DNA of 64,000 nucleotides. It comes from Allotamlana fucoidanivorans. GTDB taxonomy: Bacteria > Bacteroidota > Bacteroidia > Flavobacteriales > Flavobacteriaceae. Below are positions 17,375 through 26,869 of this stretch, piece by piece (the first letter of the stretch is position 1; every line of letters begins with the position of its first letter). Made by a program: the position numbers and the translations under genes. Under the pieces are notes generated by a model. It saw nothing but the letters and a program-made list of their open reading frames with translations. It searched no databases and was not told the DNA's origin. The stretch spans positions 1 to 64,000 of the forward strand of contig NZ_VDCS01000002.1 in the NCBI RefSeq assembly GCF_006265225.1, read 5' to 3'.

Positions 17375-17640
17375 ATTTCAATTTTTCTTAAAAATAAAAA
17401 AAATGACCGATTGTAACAATAAAATCAACAATAACAATAAGCTTGAAAAGCAATGTAATTCTAAAATTTAAGGAGCTATATTTTTAAGTGGATGATGTAA
17501 TTTCAACAAAACGTATGATTTGTTTTAAGAGTTTGAAGATTAACGTTTTATTATTTTTGTTGATAACGTGGTTAAAAACTATGTAGACTAGTAATCGTCT
17601 AGGTTTTTATATTCTATATCTTTATTAAAACCCGATAGTT

Positions 17641-18057
17641 ATGAAACCAAGACAAACAGATTTAAAACGCATTCGTCCAGAAATTTCTTCAACAACCATT
17701 AATGAGGCTATGAGTCGTGATGAACAGTTTCAAAATACGGTGTTACGCCCTATTATTAAATTTCAAAACGATTTATTTATTGAGGTTTTTAGGAATTATA
17801 TCAGAAAACATAAATCGGTTTTTTATGATTATTCTCTAGAAAAACGTATTACATATCTAGAGAATGCTATTCAAAAAGACATGAAATTAAGAAACTCTAT
17901 GAAAGGTATGGTTATAGGGTTATTTACTGTAGAAGAATATTTAATGTATATTGAAAACTCTTCAGCCTTAAACAAACGTATGATGAACTTGGTAAAAGAC
18001 CGATTGCTTAGTCAAATTCAACTATTTGAAAAGCCAGAGTTATTAACTGCCGTTTAG
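17641..18057 (+). CDS. Conserved flavobacterial hypothetical protein
   Basis: This is a 138-residue, basic, predicted all-helical soluble protein beginning MKPRQTDLKRIRPEIS. The middle reads FRNYIRKHKSVFYDYSLEKRITYLENAIQKDMKLRN, followed by MKGMVIGLFTVEEYLMY. I recall close homologues across Flavobacteriaceae of the same size. Some are labelled glyoxalase in databases, but no glyoxalase metal-binding pattern is visible. It stands alone, with a TATCTTTA near-match to the -7 box about 25 bases before the start. The function is unknown. Confidence 0.7.
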   Translation: MKPRQTDLKRIRPEISSTTINEAMSRDEQFQNTVLRPIIKFQNDLFIEVFRNYIRKHKSVFYDYSLEKRITYLENAIQKDMKLRNSMKGMVIGLFTVEEYLMYIENSSALNKRMMNLVKDRLLSQIQLFEKPELLTAV

Positions 18058-18081
18058 CTATTATAAAATTGGAATCAATTA

Positions 18082-19707
18082 TTACGCCGTTACCGCATAC
18101 ATTTTATCACGTAACTCTTTAATTTTCTTGTCTTCCATATATTCATCAAAGCTTGTATAGCGATCAATAATACCACCAGGCGTTAATTCAATAACTCGAT
18201 TGGCCACGGTTTGCGCAAATTCGTGATCATGTGTTGTAAATAATACGGTGCCTTTAAAGTTTTTTAATGAATTATTAAACGCTGTAATACTTTCAAGATC
18301 TAGATGGTTTGTTGGTTCATCTAGCATCAATACATTTGCTCTGGTCATCATCATTTTACTTAACATACAACGTACTTTTTCTCCTCCCGAAAGCACGTTT
18401 GATTTTTTAAGTGCCTCTTCCCCACTAAAAATCATCTTTCCTAAAAAACCTCTAATATATACCTCTTCCCGTTCTTCCTCTGTAGTTGCCCATTGACGTA
18501 GCCAGTCTACCAAACTTAAATCATTATTAAAATATTCACTATTGTCTAAAGGAAGGTAAGACTGTGACGTTGTAACGCCCCACGCAAATTCACCAGCATC
18601 AGCCTTTTGTTTTCCGTTAATTATCTGATAGAATGCCGTTGTGGCTCTAGAGTCTCTTGAGAAAACGACTACTTTGTCACCCTTTGCAAGGTTTAAATCA
18701 ATATTTTTAAACAACACTTCTCCATCAATTGACGCCGCTAATCCCTCCACATTTAGAATTTGATCACCCGCTTCTCTATCGCGTTCAAAAATAATAGCTG
18801 GATATCTCCTACTGGTTCTTCTTATATCTGAAATATTAAGTTTCTCAATCATCTTTTTTCTACTGGTAGCTTGTTTACTCTTAGCTACGTTTGCAGAAAA
18901 ACGACGAATAAATTCCTCAAGCTCTTTCTTCTTTTCTTCAGCTTTTTTGTTTTGTTGAGCGTGTTGTTTTGCCGCTAATTGAGATGACTCATACCAAAAG
19001 GTATAGTTGCCTGAATAGTGGTTAATTTTTCCAAAATCTATATCAGAAATATGTGTACAAACAGCATCAAGAAAGTGACGATCATGTGATACTACAATCA
19101 CACAATTTTCATAATTAGCTAAAAAGTTTTCAAGCCATGAAATAGTTTCATAATCCAAATCGTTAGTAGGCTCATCCATTATCAATACATCTGGACTTCC
19201 AAATAAGGCTTGAGCTAATAACACCCTTACCTTTTGCTTGCCATCAAGATCAGCCATTAATGTGTAATGAAACTCTTCCTTTATACCTAGATTAGATAAC
19301 ATGGCAGCTGCATCACTATCTGCATTCCATCCGTTCATCTCTTCAAACTCTACCTGAAGTTCCCCAATTTTCTCAGCATTTTCATCAGTATAATTGGCAT
19401 ATAAAGCATCAATTTCAGTTTTAATCCTGAACAACGGTTTGTTCCCCATAATAACCGTTTCTAAAACGGTATGCTCATCATATAAGTTATGATCCTGCTC
19501 TAAAACAGACATGCGCTTTCCCGATTCTAACGATACATGTCCTGATGTTGGGTCCATTTTACCGGAAAGTATCTTTAAAAATGTAGATTTACCAGAACCA
19601 TTTGCTCCAATAATACCATAACAGTTTCCATTATTAAAGGTAGTATTTACTTCGTCAAAAAGAACGCGCTTACCGAATTGTACAGAAAGATTTGATACAG
19701 ATAACAT
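18082..19707 (-). CDS. ABC-F family ATPase (YbiT-like translation factor type)
   Basis: Two ABC domains lie in one chain without membrane segments, as in ribosome-associated ABC-F proteins. Domain 1 has Walker A GANGSGKST (34-42) and Walker B LIMDEPTNDLD, but its signature is LDGKQKVRV instead of LSGG. A charged linker follows (KKAEEKKKELEEFIRRF...). Domain 2 has signature VLSGGEKVR and Walker B LMLDEPTNHLD, but its Walker A is FSRDSRATT, lacking the glycines and lysine. Because each ATP site pairs the Walker A of one domain with the signature of the other, one site looks intact and the other doubly degenerate. A TACTTTTG -7 element lies at 19735-19728 on the minus strand. Confidence 0.88.
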   Translation of the reverse strand: MLSVSNLSVQFGKRVLFDEVNTTFNNGNCYGIIGANGSGKSTFLKILSGKMDPTSGHVSLESGKRMSVLEQDHNLYDEHTVLETVIMGNKPLFRIKTEIDALYANYTDENAEKIGELQVEFEEMNGWNADSDAAAMLSNLGIKEEFHYTLMADLDGKQKVRVLLAQALFGSPDVLIMDEPTNDLDYETISWLENFLANYENCVIVVSHDRHFLDAVCTHISDIDFGKINHYSGNYTFWYESSQLAAKQHAQQNKKAEEKKKELEEFIRRFSANVAKSKQATSRKKMIEKLNISDIRRTSRRYPAIIFERDREAGDQILNVEGLAASIDGEVLFKNIDLNLAKGDKVVVFSRDSRATTAFYQIINGKQKADAGEFAWGVTTSQSYLPLDNSEYFNNDLSLVDWLRQWATTEEEREEVYIRGFLGKMIFSGEEALKKSNVLSGGEKVRCMLSKMMMTRANVLMLDEPTNHLDLESITAFNNSLKNFKGTVLFTTHDHEFAQTVANRVIELTPGGIIDRYTSFDEYMEDKKIKELRDKMYAVTA

Positions 19708-19903
19708 AACTTAGCTTAAATTTTTTGCAAAAGTAGAAAAATGAATCCGTAAGACGAAACATAACGAACCTATTTTATAGCCATAATAGGATAAAGTGTT
19801 ATTACAGGCGTTTAAGCGAATACAACTTTAACAGCCCCTTAACAGCACTTTTTGCATACAACCTATACTTTTGTGATACACCAAAGATACTCTGGAGTTA
19901 TTT

Positions 19904-21325
19904 ATGAAGTTTTATTTATCATTTATTTTGCTTTGTGTTACTTTTTTTGGTTGCAAAAAAGATAATGGAAGCGCCACGGTAGACTACGCATACATTGGAG
20001 GGGAAATTATAAACCCGAATACCAAATATGTGGTGCTATCAAAAAATGAAACTATTATTGATACTATAAATCTTGATGGAAGAAATAGATTTTTATACAA
20101 AATTAAAAATCTTAGCGACGGAATTTATAATTTCAGACATGGAGGAGAATATCAAATGGTACTTCTGGAGCCCCAAGATAGTGTATTATTTAGGCTAAAC
20201 ACACTTGATTTTGATGAGTCTCTTGTGTTTTCGGGCAAAGGAAGTAAAAAAAACAATTACCTTATTGAAACGTTTTTAGAGAGTGAGGCAGAAGAACAGT
20301 ACATCATTAAATTATGCCAGCTTTCTGCGGAAGATTATCAAAAACATATTGATTCAATAAGAGATAGAAAAACTGAAAAGTTTAATCAATTTGTAAAAAA
20401 ACACCATCCGTCTGACTTGTTCAAGGATTTCATGCAGGCCAATATCAACTATAGTTATTATTCTAGCAAAGAAGTTTATCCTTTTTTACATTACGGAAAG
20501 AACAAAGCAGAAATTTTAAAAAGTGTACCCGCTAATTTTTATGATTATAGAAAAGACATTAATTACAATGATGTGTTGTTAAGTAATTATCATAATTACA
20601 TGACTTTTTTACGACATAGTGTAAGTAATTTGACCTTAGAAAAACATGACGCACATAGCACAGGAAAGCCATTTCACCGTGGTTCTACATGTTATAATTT
20701 AGATAGGCTGCACCTAATTGATAGTTTGGTAACTAATGAAGCCATAAAAAATGAATTATTGTTTAAGTTTACGATGTATTTCTTGTCAAAAAGTAATAAT
20801 GAAAAAAATAATGAGGCTATTTTAGGCTCTTATATTGAAAAAAGTACAAATGAAAAAGATAAAGACCAGTTAACACGGTACGTCAACTCCATTAACAACT
20901 TGAAAGCAGGTGCCAAATTACCTGAGTTAACTTTGATTTCTTATAATAAAGCTGAGCAGGACTTACATAGTATAATCAATAAACCTTCGGTGATTAGTTT
21001 TTGGTCTACTATGCATTATGAGCACTTTAAGAAAAGTCATAAACAATTAAGAATACTCAAAGAGAAATATCCTGAATTAAAATTTATTACCATCAATATT
21101 GATGGATATGGTATTGACAAATCCAAACAAATCCTGCAGGGCTACAATTTTGATTATTCAGATGAATATCTCTTTAAAAATCCAGATAAAGCTATAGATA
21201 TTCTGGCCATGTACCCTATTACAAAAACCATTATTGTTGATAGAAAAGGAAAAGTTGTAAATGGAAACTCAAATATATTTTCTATTAGTTTTGAAAAAGA
21301 AGTTTTAGGTTTGCTAAACAGATAA
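19904..21325 (+). CDS. Lipoprotein with DUF4369-like N-terminus and thioredoxin-fold domain lacking the CXXC
   Basis: A lipoprotein signal (FILLCVTFFGC, mature start CKKD) places it in the outer or inner membrane facing the periplasm. Residues about 25-130 look like the beta domain found before TlpA/AlbA-type thioredoxin domains in Bacteroidetes. The C-terminal 150 residues are thioredoxin-like: GAKLPELTLISYN, SVISFWSTMHYEHFKKSHKQL, and YPITKTIIVDRKGKVV with the cis-proline region. At the usual WC.PC position, near residue 366, the sequence is FWSTMHYEHF, so both cysteines are missing and disulfide chemistry is unlikely. A TACTTTTG box lies at 19866-19873. Confidence 0.75.
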   Translation: MKFYLSFILLCVTFFGCKKDNGSATVDYAYIGGEIINPNTKYVVLSKNETIIDTINLDGRNRFLYKIKNLSDGIYNFRHGGEYQMVLLEPQDSVLFRLNTLDFDESLVFSGKGSKKNNYLIETFLESEAEEQYIIKLCQLSAEDYQKHIDSIRDRKTEKFNQFVKKHHPSDLFKDFMQANINYSYYSSKEVYPFLHYGKNKAEILKSVPANFYDYRKDINYNDVLLSNYHNYMTFLRHSVSNLTLEKHDAHSTGKPFHRGSTCYNLDRLHLIDSLVTNEAIKNELLFKFTMYFLSKSNNEKNNEAILGSYIEKSTNEKDKDQLTRYVNSINNLKAGAKLPELTLISYNKAEQDLHSIINKPSVISFWSTMHYEHFKKSHKQLRILKEKYPELKFITINIDGYGIDKSKQILQGYNFDYSDEYLFKNPDKAIDILAMYPITKTIIVDRKGKVVNGNSNIFSISFEKEVLGLLNR

Positions 21326-21327
21326 GC

Positions 21328-22134
21328 TTAAAGTTTATAATGATTCATCAATAATTTTTCATAAACTATATCCGGCAAAATACGCTTTAATACCACTGAA
21401 AATTTTTGCATAAACGCGCCTATTTTGTAATGCACTTTTGGGTTTGGGGTGTTTATTATTTTATATACCGCTTCTGCCATCATGATAGGGTTACTACCAG
21501 CATCAACATGAGTGTTCATTAAATTTAGTGTAGCACCATACGGTTTTTTATAAGGTGAATTTTCATGAAGCGGCGCATGATATCTGCCAGCTGCAATGTT
21601 GGTTGCAAAATCACCAGGTGCTACATTGGTCATTTTTATATTGAAGTCTTTAATTTCCATTCTAAAAGCTTCGGTAACGAGCTCTAAAGCCCCTTTGCTG
21701 GCGCTATAAATACCTCTGTAGGGTAAACCCATATAACCAGCTATTGAAGTAATATTTATAATCAACCCGTCTTTTTGCTGGCGCATTTGTGGCAATACAG
21801 CCTTAATAACATTGATTGGTCCGAACAGATTAGTTTCAAAATTTTTTTTTATTTCTTCTTCAGGGATTTCTTCTATAGGCCCTGTTATTCCAGCACCTGC
21901 ATTGTTCACCAAAACATCTAAACGTCCTTCGTTTTCAACAATGGTTGAAACCGTTTTTTTTATGGTGGTATTATTGGCAACGTCCAAAGCTAAAATAGGG
22001 AACTTACTATCCTTGTACTTTTCAGGATTCCTACTTGTACCATAAACAACAAATCCTTTTTCCTTTAAAAATTCACCAATCGATTTTCCTATACCTGAAG
22101 AACCTCCTGTAATTAAAATAACTTTAGACATCAT
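21328..22134 (-). CDS. Short-chain dehydrogenase/reductase (SDR)
   Basis: This is a classical SDR of 268 residues. It has the Rossmann TGGSSGIG motif (residues 8-15), LVNNAGAG, the catalytic serine in INITSIAGYMG, and the YSASKGALE tyrosine-lysine pair. The substrate is not predictable. The basic residues after the first strand (YGTSRNPEKYK) suggest NADP(H) preference. The C-terminus (YEKLLMNHYKL) is longer than minimal SDRs and helical. It is convergent with the lipoprotein gene, ending two bases from it. The first or second methionine may be the start. Confidence 0.9.
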   Translation of the reverse strand: MMSKVILITGGSSGIGKSIGEFLKEKGFVVYGTSRNPEKYKDSKFPILALDVANNTTIKKTVSTIVENEGRLDVLVNNAGAGITGPIEEIPEEEIKKNFETNLFGPINVIKAVLPQMRQQKDGLIINITSIAGYMGLPYRGIYSASKGALELVTEAFRMEIKDFNIKMTNVAPGDFATNIAAGRYHAPLHENSPYKKPYGATLNLMNTHVDAGSNPIMMAEAVYKIINTPNPKVHYKIGAFMQKFSVVLKRILPDIVYEKLLMNHYKL

Positions 22135-22210
22135 GTAGAAAACATTATTAAAAACGAGCGCAAATTACGAAATTGATTGAGATGAGGAAACCTAAATTTA
22201 GCGCATAAAA

Positions 22211-22310
22211 AAAGGCAAGCTACCTACATCACACCGCTACGACCATTTACCTTTGCTTCGTTCCCGACCTGGAGGATTCAACAGGAGCTGGTTGTGTAGG
22301 ACTTGCCGGC
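22211..22310 (-). ncRNA. ffs: Small bacterial signal recognition particle RNA (4.5S)
   Basis: Read on the minus strand, the RNA starts GGCAAGTCCTACACAACC and ends with a complementary GGTAGCTTGCC, giving a long hairpin. The distal part contains the conserved SRP domain IV sequence around CCAGGTCGGGAACGAAGCAA. About 100 bases is the size of the small SRP RNA. It binds Ffh to target membrane proteins. A good promoter lies immediately upstream and a T-rich run follows the closing stem. Confidence 0.93.
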
Positions 22311-22312
22311 TG

Positions 22313-22342
22313 CAAAGATACAATCTTTTAAAATTATCACAA
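22313..22342 (-). promoter_or_regulatory. Promoter of the SRP RNA gene
   Basis: On the minus strand TTG (22342-22340), 19 bases, then TATCTTTG (22320-22313) is an exact Bacteroidetes -33/-7 promoter. Its spacing puts the start at about 22307, the 5' end of the RNA. Confidence 0.75.
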
Positions 22343-22396
22343 TGATTTTTTAAACTGATTTTTAATAAATATCTTGCTTCAAACTAAATTTAAATC

Positions 22397-23431
22397 ATGG
22401 AAGCTCTCAAGTATTTAACAATCATATTATTAAGTATTACTCTCGTTTCTTGCGGCTCTAATAACAGTAATAAAAAAAGTGATTTTTCAATAAAAACTAA
22501 TGCTAATAAAGGCCATATTTCAATTAATGAAACCTTAAATCTGTCTCTGGAAAACAAAAAAGGACATTCAATTGAATCGGTTATTTATAAACTAGACGGC
22601 AAAGAAATTAATAACTCGTTGAGTTTAGCTGACCATAAATTAGGCAAACATACTTTAGAAGCCGTGGTAACTTATAATGAAAGTAAAGAAACCGTTTCAA
22701 CCAACATTACCATTCTTAATAATGAGCTTCCTAATGTGTATACGTATGAAATCATCAATACATATCCGCATGATATAACCTCTTACACCCAAGGTTTAGA
22801 ATTTTATAATGATACACTATATGAGAGTACTGGACAGTATAAAGAATCTAAATTAAGAAAAGTAGATTATAAGACGGGAAAGATTATAAAAAATATTGAC
22901 TTAGCAGATCAATACTTTGGGGAAGGCTTAACCATTCTTGATAACAAAATATATCAACTAACTTGGCAAGAAGGTACTGGTTTTGTGTATGATGTGAATA
23001 CCTTTAATAAGCTTGGTAGTTTTAAATATGGAAATAGTAAAGAAGGTTGGGGCTTATGTCATGATGGTAACAAAATTTATAAAAGCGATGGAACCGAGAA
23101 GGTTTGGTTATTAAATCCTGAGACTCTAATTGAAGAAGATTATATTCAAGTTTACACCAATAAAGGTAAGATTGTTGGCATTAATGAACTAGAATGGGTT
23201 GAAGGTGAAATCTATGCTAATAGATATCAAAAGAACGGTGTAGCCATTATAAACCCCAAAAATGGCGCTGTTACTGGGGTAATTGATTTTTCAACCTTAA
23301 AAGACAAAGTAACACAGCATGATGGTCTTGATGTTTTAAATGGTATTGCCTATAATCCTGAAACTAAAACCATTTTCATTACGGGTAAACGCTGGGATAA
23401 ATTATTTGAAGTTAAAATTATTGAGAAGTAA
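22397..23431 (+). CDS. Glutaminyl-peptide cyclotransferase (plant/bacterial beta-propeller type), lipoprotein
   Basis: A lipoprotein signal ending LVSCGSNN is followed by about 90 residues of Ig-like sequence and then a five-bladed beta-propeller glutaminyl cyclase domain. Diagnostic segments are TSYTQGLEFYNDTLYESTG, YFGEGLTILDNKIYQLTW, EGWGLCHDG..IYKSDGT and INELEWVEGEIYANRY. The enzyme turns N-terminal glutamine into pyroglutamate. This is relevant in Bacteroidetes because signal peptidase cleavage often exposes glutamine (AQ) at mature N-termini. It is probably periplasmic and monocistronic. Confidence 0.88.
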   Translation: MEALKYLTIILLSITLVSCGSNNSNKKSDFSIKTNANKGHISINETLNLSLENKKGHSIESVIYKLDGKEINNSLSLADHKLGKHTLEAVVTYNESKETVSTNITILNNELPNVYTYEIINTYPHDITSYTQGLEFYNDTLYESTGQYKESKLRKVDYKTGKIIKNIDLADQYFGEGLTILDNKIYQLTWQEGTGFVYDVNTFNKLGSFKYGNSKEGWGLCHDGNKIYKSDGTEKVWLLNPETLIEEDYIQVYTNKGKIVGINELEWVEGEIYANRYQKNGVAIINPKNGAVTGVIDFSTLKDKVTQHDGLDVLNGIAYNPETKTIFITGKRWDKLFEVKIIEK

Positions 23432-23483
23432 TTTTTAACCTGATTTTATTGGATATTCCACTACCAAATTACGCTTTATAGAG

Positions 23484-23491
23484 TATCTTTG
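23484..23491 (+). promoter_or_regulatory. -7 promoter element of cydAB
   Basis: TATCTTTG matches the Bacteroidetes TAnnTTTG box 28 bases before the cydA ATG. No TTG is found at the usual -33 spacing, so an activator may be needed; that is inference. Confidence 0.5.
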
Positions 23492-23518
23492 TGGTACACT
23501 TCTTAAAAGCCTTTTATC

Positions 23519-24823
23519 ATGGATAATTTAGATGCCGCGAGACTTCAAATGGCATTTACCCTCATATTTCACATTGTATTTGCTTGTATAGGTATGGTCA
23601 TGCCATTTTTTATGATTGTAGCACACAAAAAATGGCTAAACACAAGAAATAAAGTTTACTTAGAACTCACCAAATCTTGGCAAAAAGGTGTTGCCATTTT
23701 TTTTGTTGTTGGAGCGGTATCAGGTACCGCTTTGTCTTTTGAATTAGGGTTGTTATGGCCAGAATTCATGAAATATGCAGGTCCTATAATTGGTATGCCG
23801 TTTTCTTTAGAAGGTGCTGCATTTTTTGTTGAGGCTATTGCATTGGGTTTTTATCTTTATGGTTGGAACAAAATTCCTGAAAAATTCCATTGGTTAACCG
23901 GAGTTATTGTTGGAATATCAGGAGTAACCTCAGGTATTTTAGTGGTTTCCGCTAATGGATGGATGAATGCCCCATCTGGTTTTGATTATATTAATGGTGA
24001 ATTTTTAAATATAGACCCCGTAAAAGCATTTTTCAATCCAGCTTGGTTCACTCAAGCGTTACATATGACGCTTGCCGCATTTACGGCAACTGGATTTGCA
24101 GTAGCTGGAATTCATGCCTATCAAATCTATAAACAGCGTCAAATAGAACTTCATAAAAAAGCATTTAAAATAGCCATTACTTTTGGGACGGTTGCCGCTA
24201 TTTTGCAGCCTTTAAGTGGTGATTTATCGGCAAAAGATATAGCCGAGAGACAACCTGTTAAGCTCGCCGCTATGGAAGCACACTATAACACGCAAAAAGG
24301 TGCTCCCCTATATATTGGAGGTATTGTTGATGAAGAAAACGAAAAAGTAACTTATAAAATTGAAATTCCTAAAGCATTATCATTTTTAGCTTTCGGCGAT
24401 TTTAATGCCGAAGTAAAAGGACTTAAGGATTTTCCCGATGATGTAAAACCACCTGTAGCTATAGTGCATTATGCCTTTCAAGTTATGGTAGGCTTAGGCA
24501 CCCTTTTACTCGTTGTAGGAATCTTATTTTTTATTAGTCTTAAAAAAACAGCTTTATCGGAAAATAATAAATTTTGGATGTTATTTGCATTAATGGCTCC
24601 CATAGGATTTATAGCTCTTGAAGCAGGTTGGATAGTCACTGAAGTTGGAAGACAACCTTGGATTATTCATAACGTTATGAAGACTAAAGATGCTGTTACT
24701 CCTATGCCAGGCATGATTTATAGCTTTTATATGTATGTTATCCTGTATTCGATTCTAACTATAGCAGTAAGCTGGTTAATGGCTAGACAAATTAAATTAC
24801 TTAACCAATCAAATTTAAGTTAG
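23519..24823 (+). CDS. cydA: Cytochrome bd ubiquinol oxidase subunit I
   Basis: CydA carries the haems and quinol site of the high-affinity bd oxidase. The expected haem ligands are seen: the N-terminal histidine in TLIFHIVFA, the histidine in QALHMTLAAF, and the methionine in WIIHNVMKTKDAV. GRQPWI, the conserved GWI/GRQPW segment, is intact. The 434 residues and the short Q-loop between helices 6 and 7 (ETQ-poor, around DIAERQPVKLAAMEAHY) indicate the short Q-loop type. It has about nine membrane helices and lies one base before cydB. Confidence 0.96.
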   Translation: MDNLDAARLQMAFTLIFHIVFACIGMVMPFFMIVAHKKWLNTRNKVYLELTKSWQKGVAIFFVVGAVSGTALSFELGLLWPEFMKYAGPIIGMPFSLEGAAFFVEAIALGFYLYGWNKIPEKFHWLTGVIVGISGVTSGILVVSANGWMNAPSGFDYINGEFLNIDPVKAFFNPAWFTQALHMTLAAFTATGFAVAGIHAYQIYKQRQIELHKKAFKIAITFGTVAAILQPLSGDLSAKDIAERQPVKLAAMEAHYNTQKGAPLYIGGIVDEENEKVTYKIEIPKALSFLAFGDFNAEVKGLKDFPDDVKPPVAIVHYAFQVMVGLGTLLLVVGILFFISLKKTALSENNKFWMLFALMAPIGFIALEAGWIVTEVGRQPWIIHNVMKTKDAVTPMPGMIYSFYMYVILYSILTIAVSWLMARQIKLLNQSNLS

Positions 24824-24824
24824 T

Positions 24825-25844
24825 ATGTTATATGTTGTTCTCACGTTTTTACTAGTCTCCCTTTTGCTTTATGTAATTTTAGCAGGTGCTGATTTTGGAG
24901 CTGGTATTGTTGAACTTTTTTCTACAAAGAAAAACCAACAGCTTACTAAGAAAACCATTTATCGGGTTATGGGGCCTGTTTGGGAAGCTAACCATATATG
25001 GATTATCATATTAGTGGTTATTCTTTGGGTTGGGTTTCCTCAGTTTTACAACATTCTAGTGGTGTTTTTACATATTCCATTAACTCTGGTGTTGTTGGGT
25101 ATTACACTTAGAGGTGTCGCTTTTGTTTTCAGGCATTATGATGCTTATAAAGACAAATCTCAAATCCTGTATGACTGGATGTTTAGAATAGCCAGCCTCC
25201 TTACCCCTATTTTCTTAGGCATGACGGCAGGTGCTATGCTTTCTGGAGAATTAATTATTACAAACGACTATCAAGCGTACACTTTTAAAGAACTCTACAT
25301 AACACCATGGTTCAATTGGTTTGCAATATTAGTAGGCTGCTTTTTTGCAGGACTTTGTGCGTTTTTAACGTCTATATTACTTATTGGGGAATCTAACCCT
25401 GATAACCGAGCGATTTATGTTAGAAAATCACGTTACACCACCATAGCGGTTATTAGTATTGGTTTTTTAGTACTATCCTATGGCTTTATAAATAACGTTG
25501 CTTTTATAACCGATTTTATTAAAAATCCGTATACCATAGCATTAATTGGTATTTCTGCCATATTGATTATGCCTTTGCTTCAAAGTATAAAAAATGCTAA
25601 AAAGGTGTTAAGCAGAACGCTGGCTGGACTTCAGGTTGTATTGATATTACTAGCCGCTTTTATAACCCATTTTCCTGTGTTAATTCTTGGAGCTAACGCT
25701 AACATAAATATTCTTGAAACGGTAGCTTCTGAGAAGACCATTCAAGTATTAGGTATTTCACTCATTGTTGGCGGACTCATTATTCTACCTGGCTTATTTC
25801 ATCTTTTAAAATCGTTTAAGATGATAAAGGTATTAGAACAGTAA
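24825..25844 (+). CDS. cydB: Cytochrome bd ubiquinol oxidase subunit II
   Basis: This 339-residue partner of CydA has about eight membrane helices. The N-terminal LAGADFGAGIVELF and the VMGPVWEANHIWIII segment are signatures of CydB. Together the subunits reduce oxygen with menaquinol or ubiquinol at low oxygen tension without pumping protons. The gene starts one base after the cydA stop, and no cydX-like small ORF was noticed after it. Confidence 0.95.
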   Translation: MLYVVLTFLLVSLLLYVILAGADFGAGIVELFSTKKNQQLTKKTIYRVMGPVWEANHIWIIILVVILWVGFPQFYNILVVFLHIPLTLVLLGITLRGVAFVFRHYDAYKDKSQILYDWMFRIASLLTPIFLGMTAGAMLSGELIITNDYQAYTFKELYITPWFNWFAILVGCFFAGLCAFLTSILLIGESNPDNRAIYVRKSRYTTIAVISIGFLVLSYGFINNVAFITDFIKNPYTIALIGISAILIMPLLQSIKNAKKVLSRTLAGLQVVLILLAAFITHFPVLILGANANINILETVASEKTIQVLGISLIVGGLIILPGLFHLLKSFKMIKVLEQ

Positions 25845-25867
25845 TTTTTTAACTTCTGTGTTTCAGT

Positions 25868-26845
25868 CTACTTATGTACGGCACTTTGTGTACAAGGACA
25901 GTTGCTAATACCTTGTAAGAAGTTAAGACCAATGGTTATCACATGAGTACCGGAGTTGTATCCTGCTAAATCATTTGTAGTCACCTGGTAGGCATAACCA
26001 AAATAAAAAATAGACTTTTGAAACCCTACCATAGGTCCTACGTTTAATGGTTTAAAAAATTGATCATTCAAAAAGCGGTAAGAAATACCCGCCCAGAAGT
26101 AATCTTCATTTCTATTGAATTTTCTGAATTTAAAATTCACATCGGTACTAGAACGTTTATCACTCTGAAACATTTGATAGAATATGGATGGTTCAAACTC
26201 TAAACCACTTTTCTTAGGCCCTCTAATAGTTAAACCAGAGTATATTTGGTAGTTAAGCAATAATCGAGGTTCGGCTATTCTGATGCTTTCATCTAAGTTT
26301 TTATCTAGAATATTATTAATGTTTAAACTAAAAAAGAAGCCTTTGTTACGGTAAAGGGCACCTACATCAAAGTTGTTGTTTGAGGTACGTCTATCATCTG
26401 TTACAAACGGATCTAAAGTAGGGTTTTCATACCCGCCATCAAAGTTATTAATATCTATTCTGAAGTTATTCAGGTTATACGAAATCCCGAATGATAAATA
26501 TTGCTTAGAATAATAATCTAAAACCAAATGGTGTGCAAACGAAAACTTTAATCCCGTTTGAATAGTATTTCCATTTTTATCGTTATACAGGGATAAACCT
26601 ACTCCTGAACGATCCGCTATTCTAACATCGCCATAAATAGATTGATTATCCGGTGCTCCTTTTATACCCACCCACTGGGTAAGGCCGTTTGCTCGTATCT
26701 TTAAATTATCACCTATACCAGCATAGGTAGGAGATACCACGAAATTATTATCTGCCAAATACTGCGTAAATACAGGTAGATTTAACTCCTGCCCATAGGC
26801 ATGAGTCAGCATAAAAACTAGTAGGTATATAATGATCTTTTTCAT
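25868..26845 (-). CDS. sprF: SprF: PorP/SprF-family outer-membrane protein for SprB export
   Basis: This 325-residue outer-membrane protein has a signal peptide (MKKIIIYLLVFMLTHAYG) and alternating beta strands of the PorP/SprF family. Its features are LPVFTQYLADNNFVVSPTYAGIGDNLKIRANGLTQW at the N-terminus, GVGLSLYNDKNG, and a final strand region GYAYQVTTNDLAGYNSGTHVITIGL. In Flavobacterium johnsoniae SprF is needed to secrete or attach SprB through the type IX system. Here it lies 24 bases downstream of the sprB-like gene, the same arrangement. The C-terminal CPCTQSAVHK tail carries two cysteines of unclear role. Confidence 0.9.
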   Translation of the reverse strand: MKKIIIYLLVFMLTHAYGQELNLPVFTQYLADNNFVVSPTYAGIGDNLKIRANGLTQWVGIKGAPDNQSIYGDVRIADRSGVGLSLYNDKNGNTIQTGLKFSFAHHLVLDYYSKQYLSFGISYNLNNFRIDINNFDGGYENPTLDPFVTDDRRTSNNNFDVGALYRNKGFFFSLNINNILDKNLDESIRIAEPRLLLNYQIYSGLTIRGPKKSGLEFEPSIFYQMFQSDKRSSTDVNFKFRKFNRNEDYFWAGISYRFLNDQFFKPLNVGPMVGFQKSIFYFGYAYQVTTNDLAGYNSGTHVITIGLNFLQGISNCPCTQSAVHK

Positions 26846-26869
26846 GTGTTTTCGTCTTAAGGGAACTTA

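Noticed and set aside
17641-18057. Glyoxalase annotation for the 138-residue protein
   Set aside because: It is helical and lacks the betaalphabetabetabeta metal-binding pattern; the name appears to be inherited.
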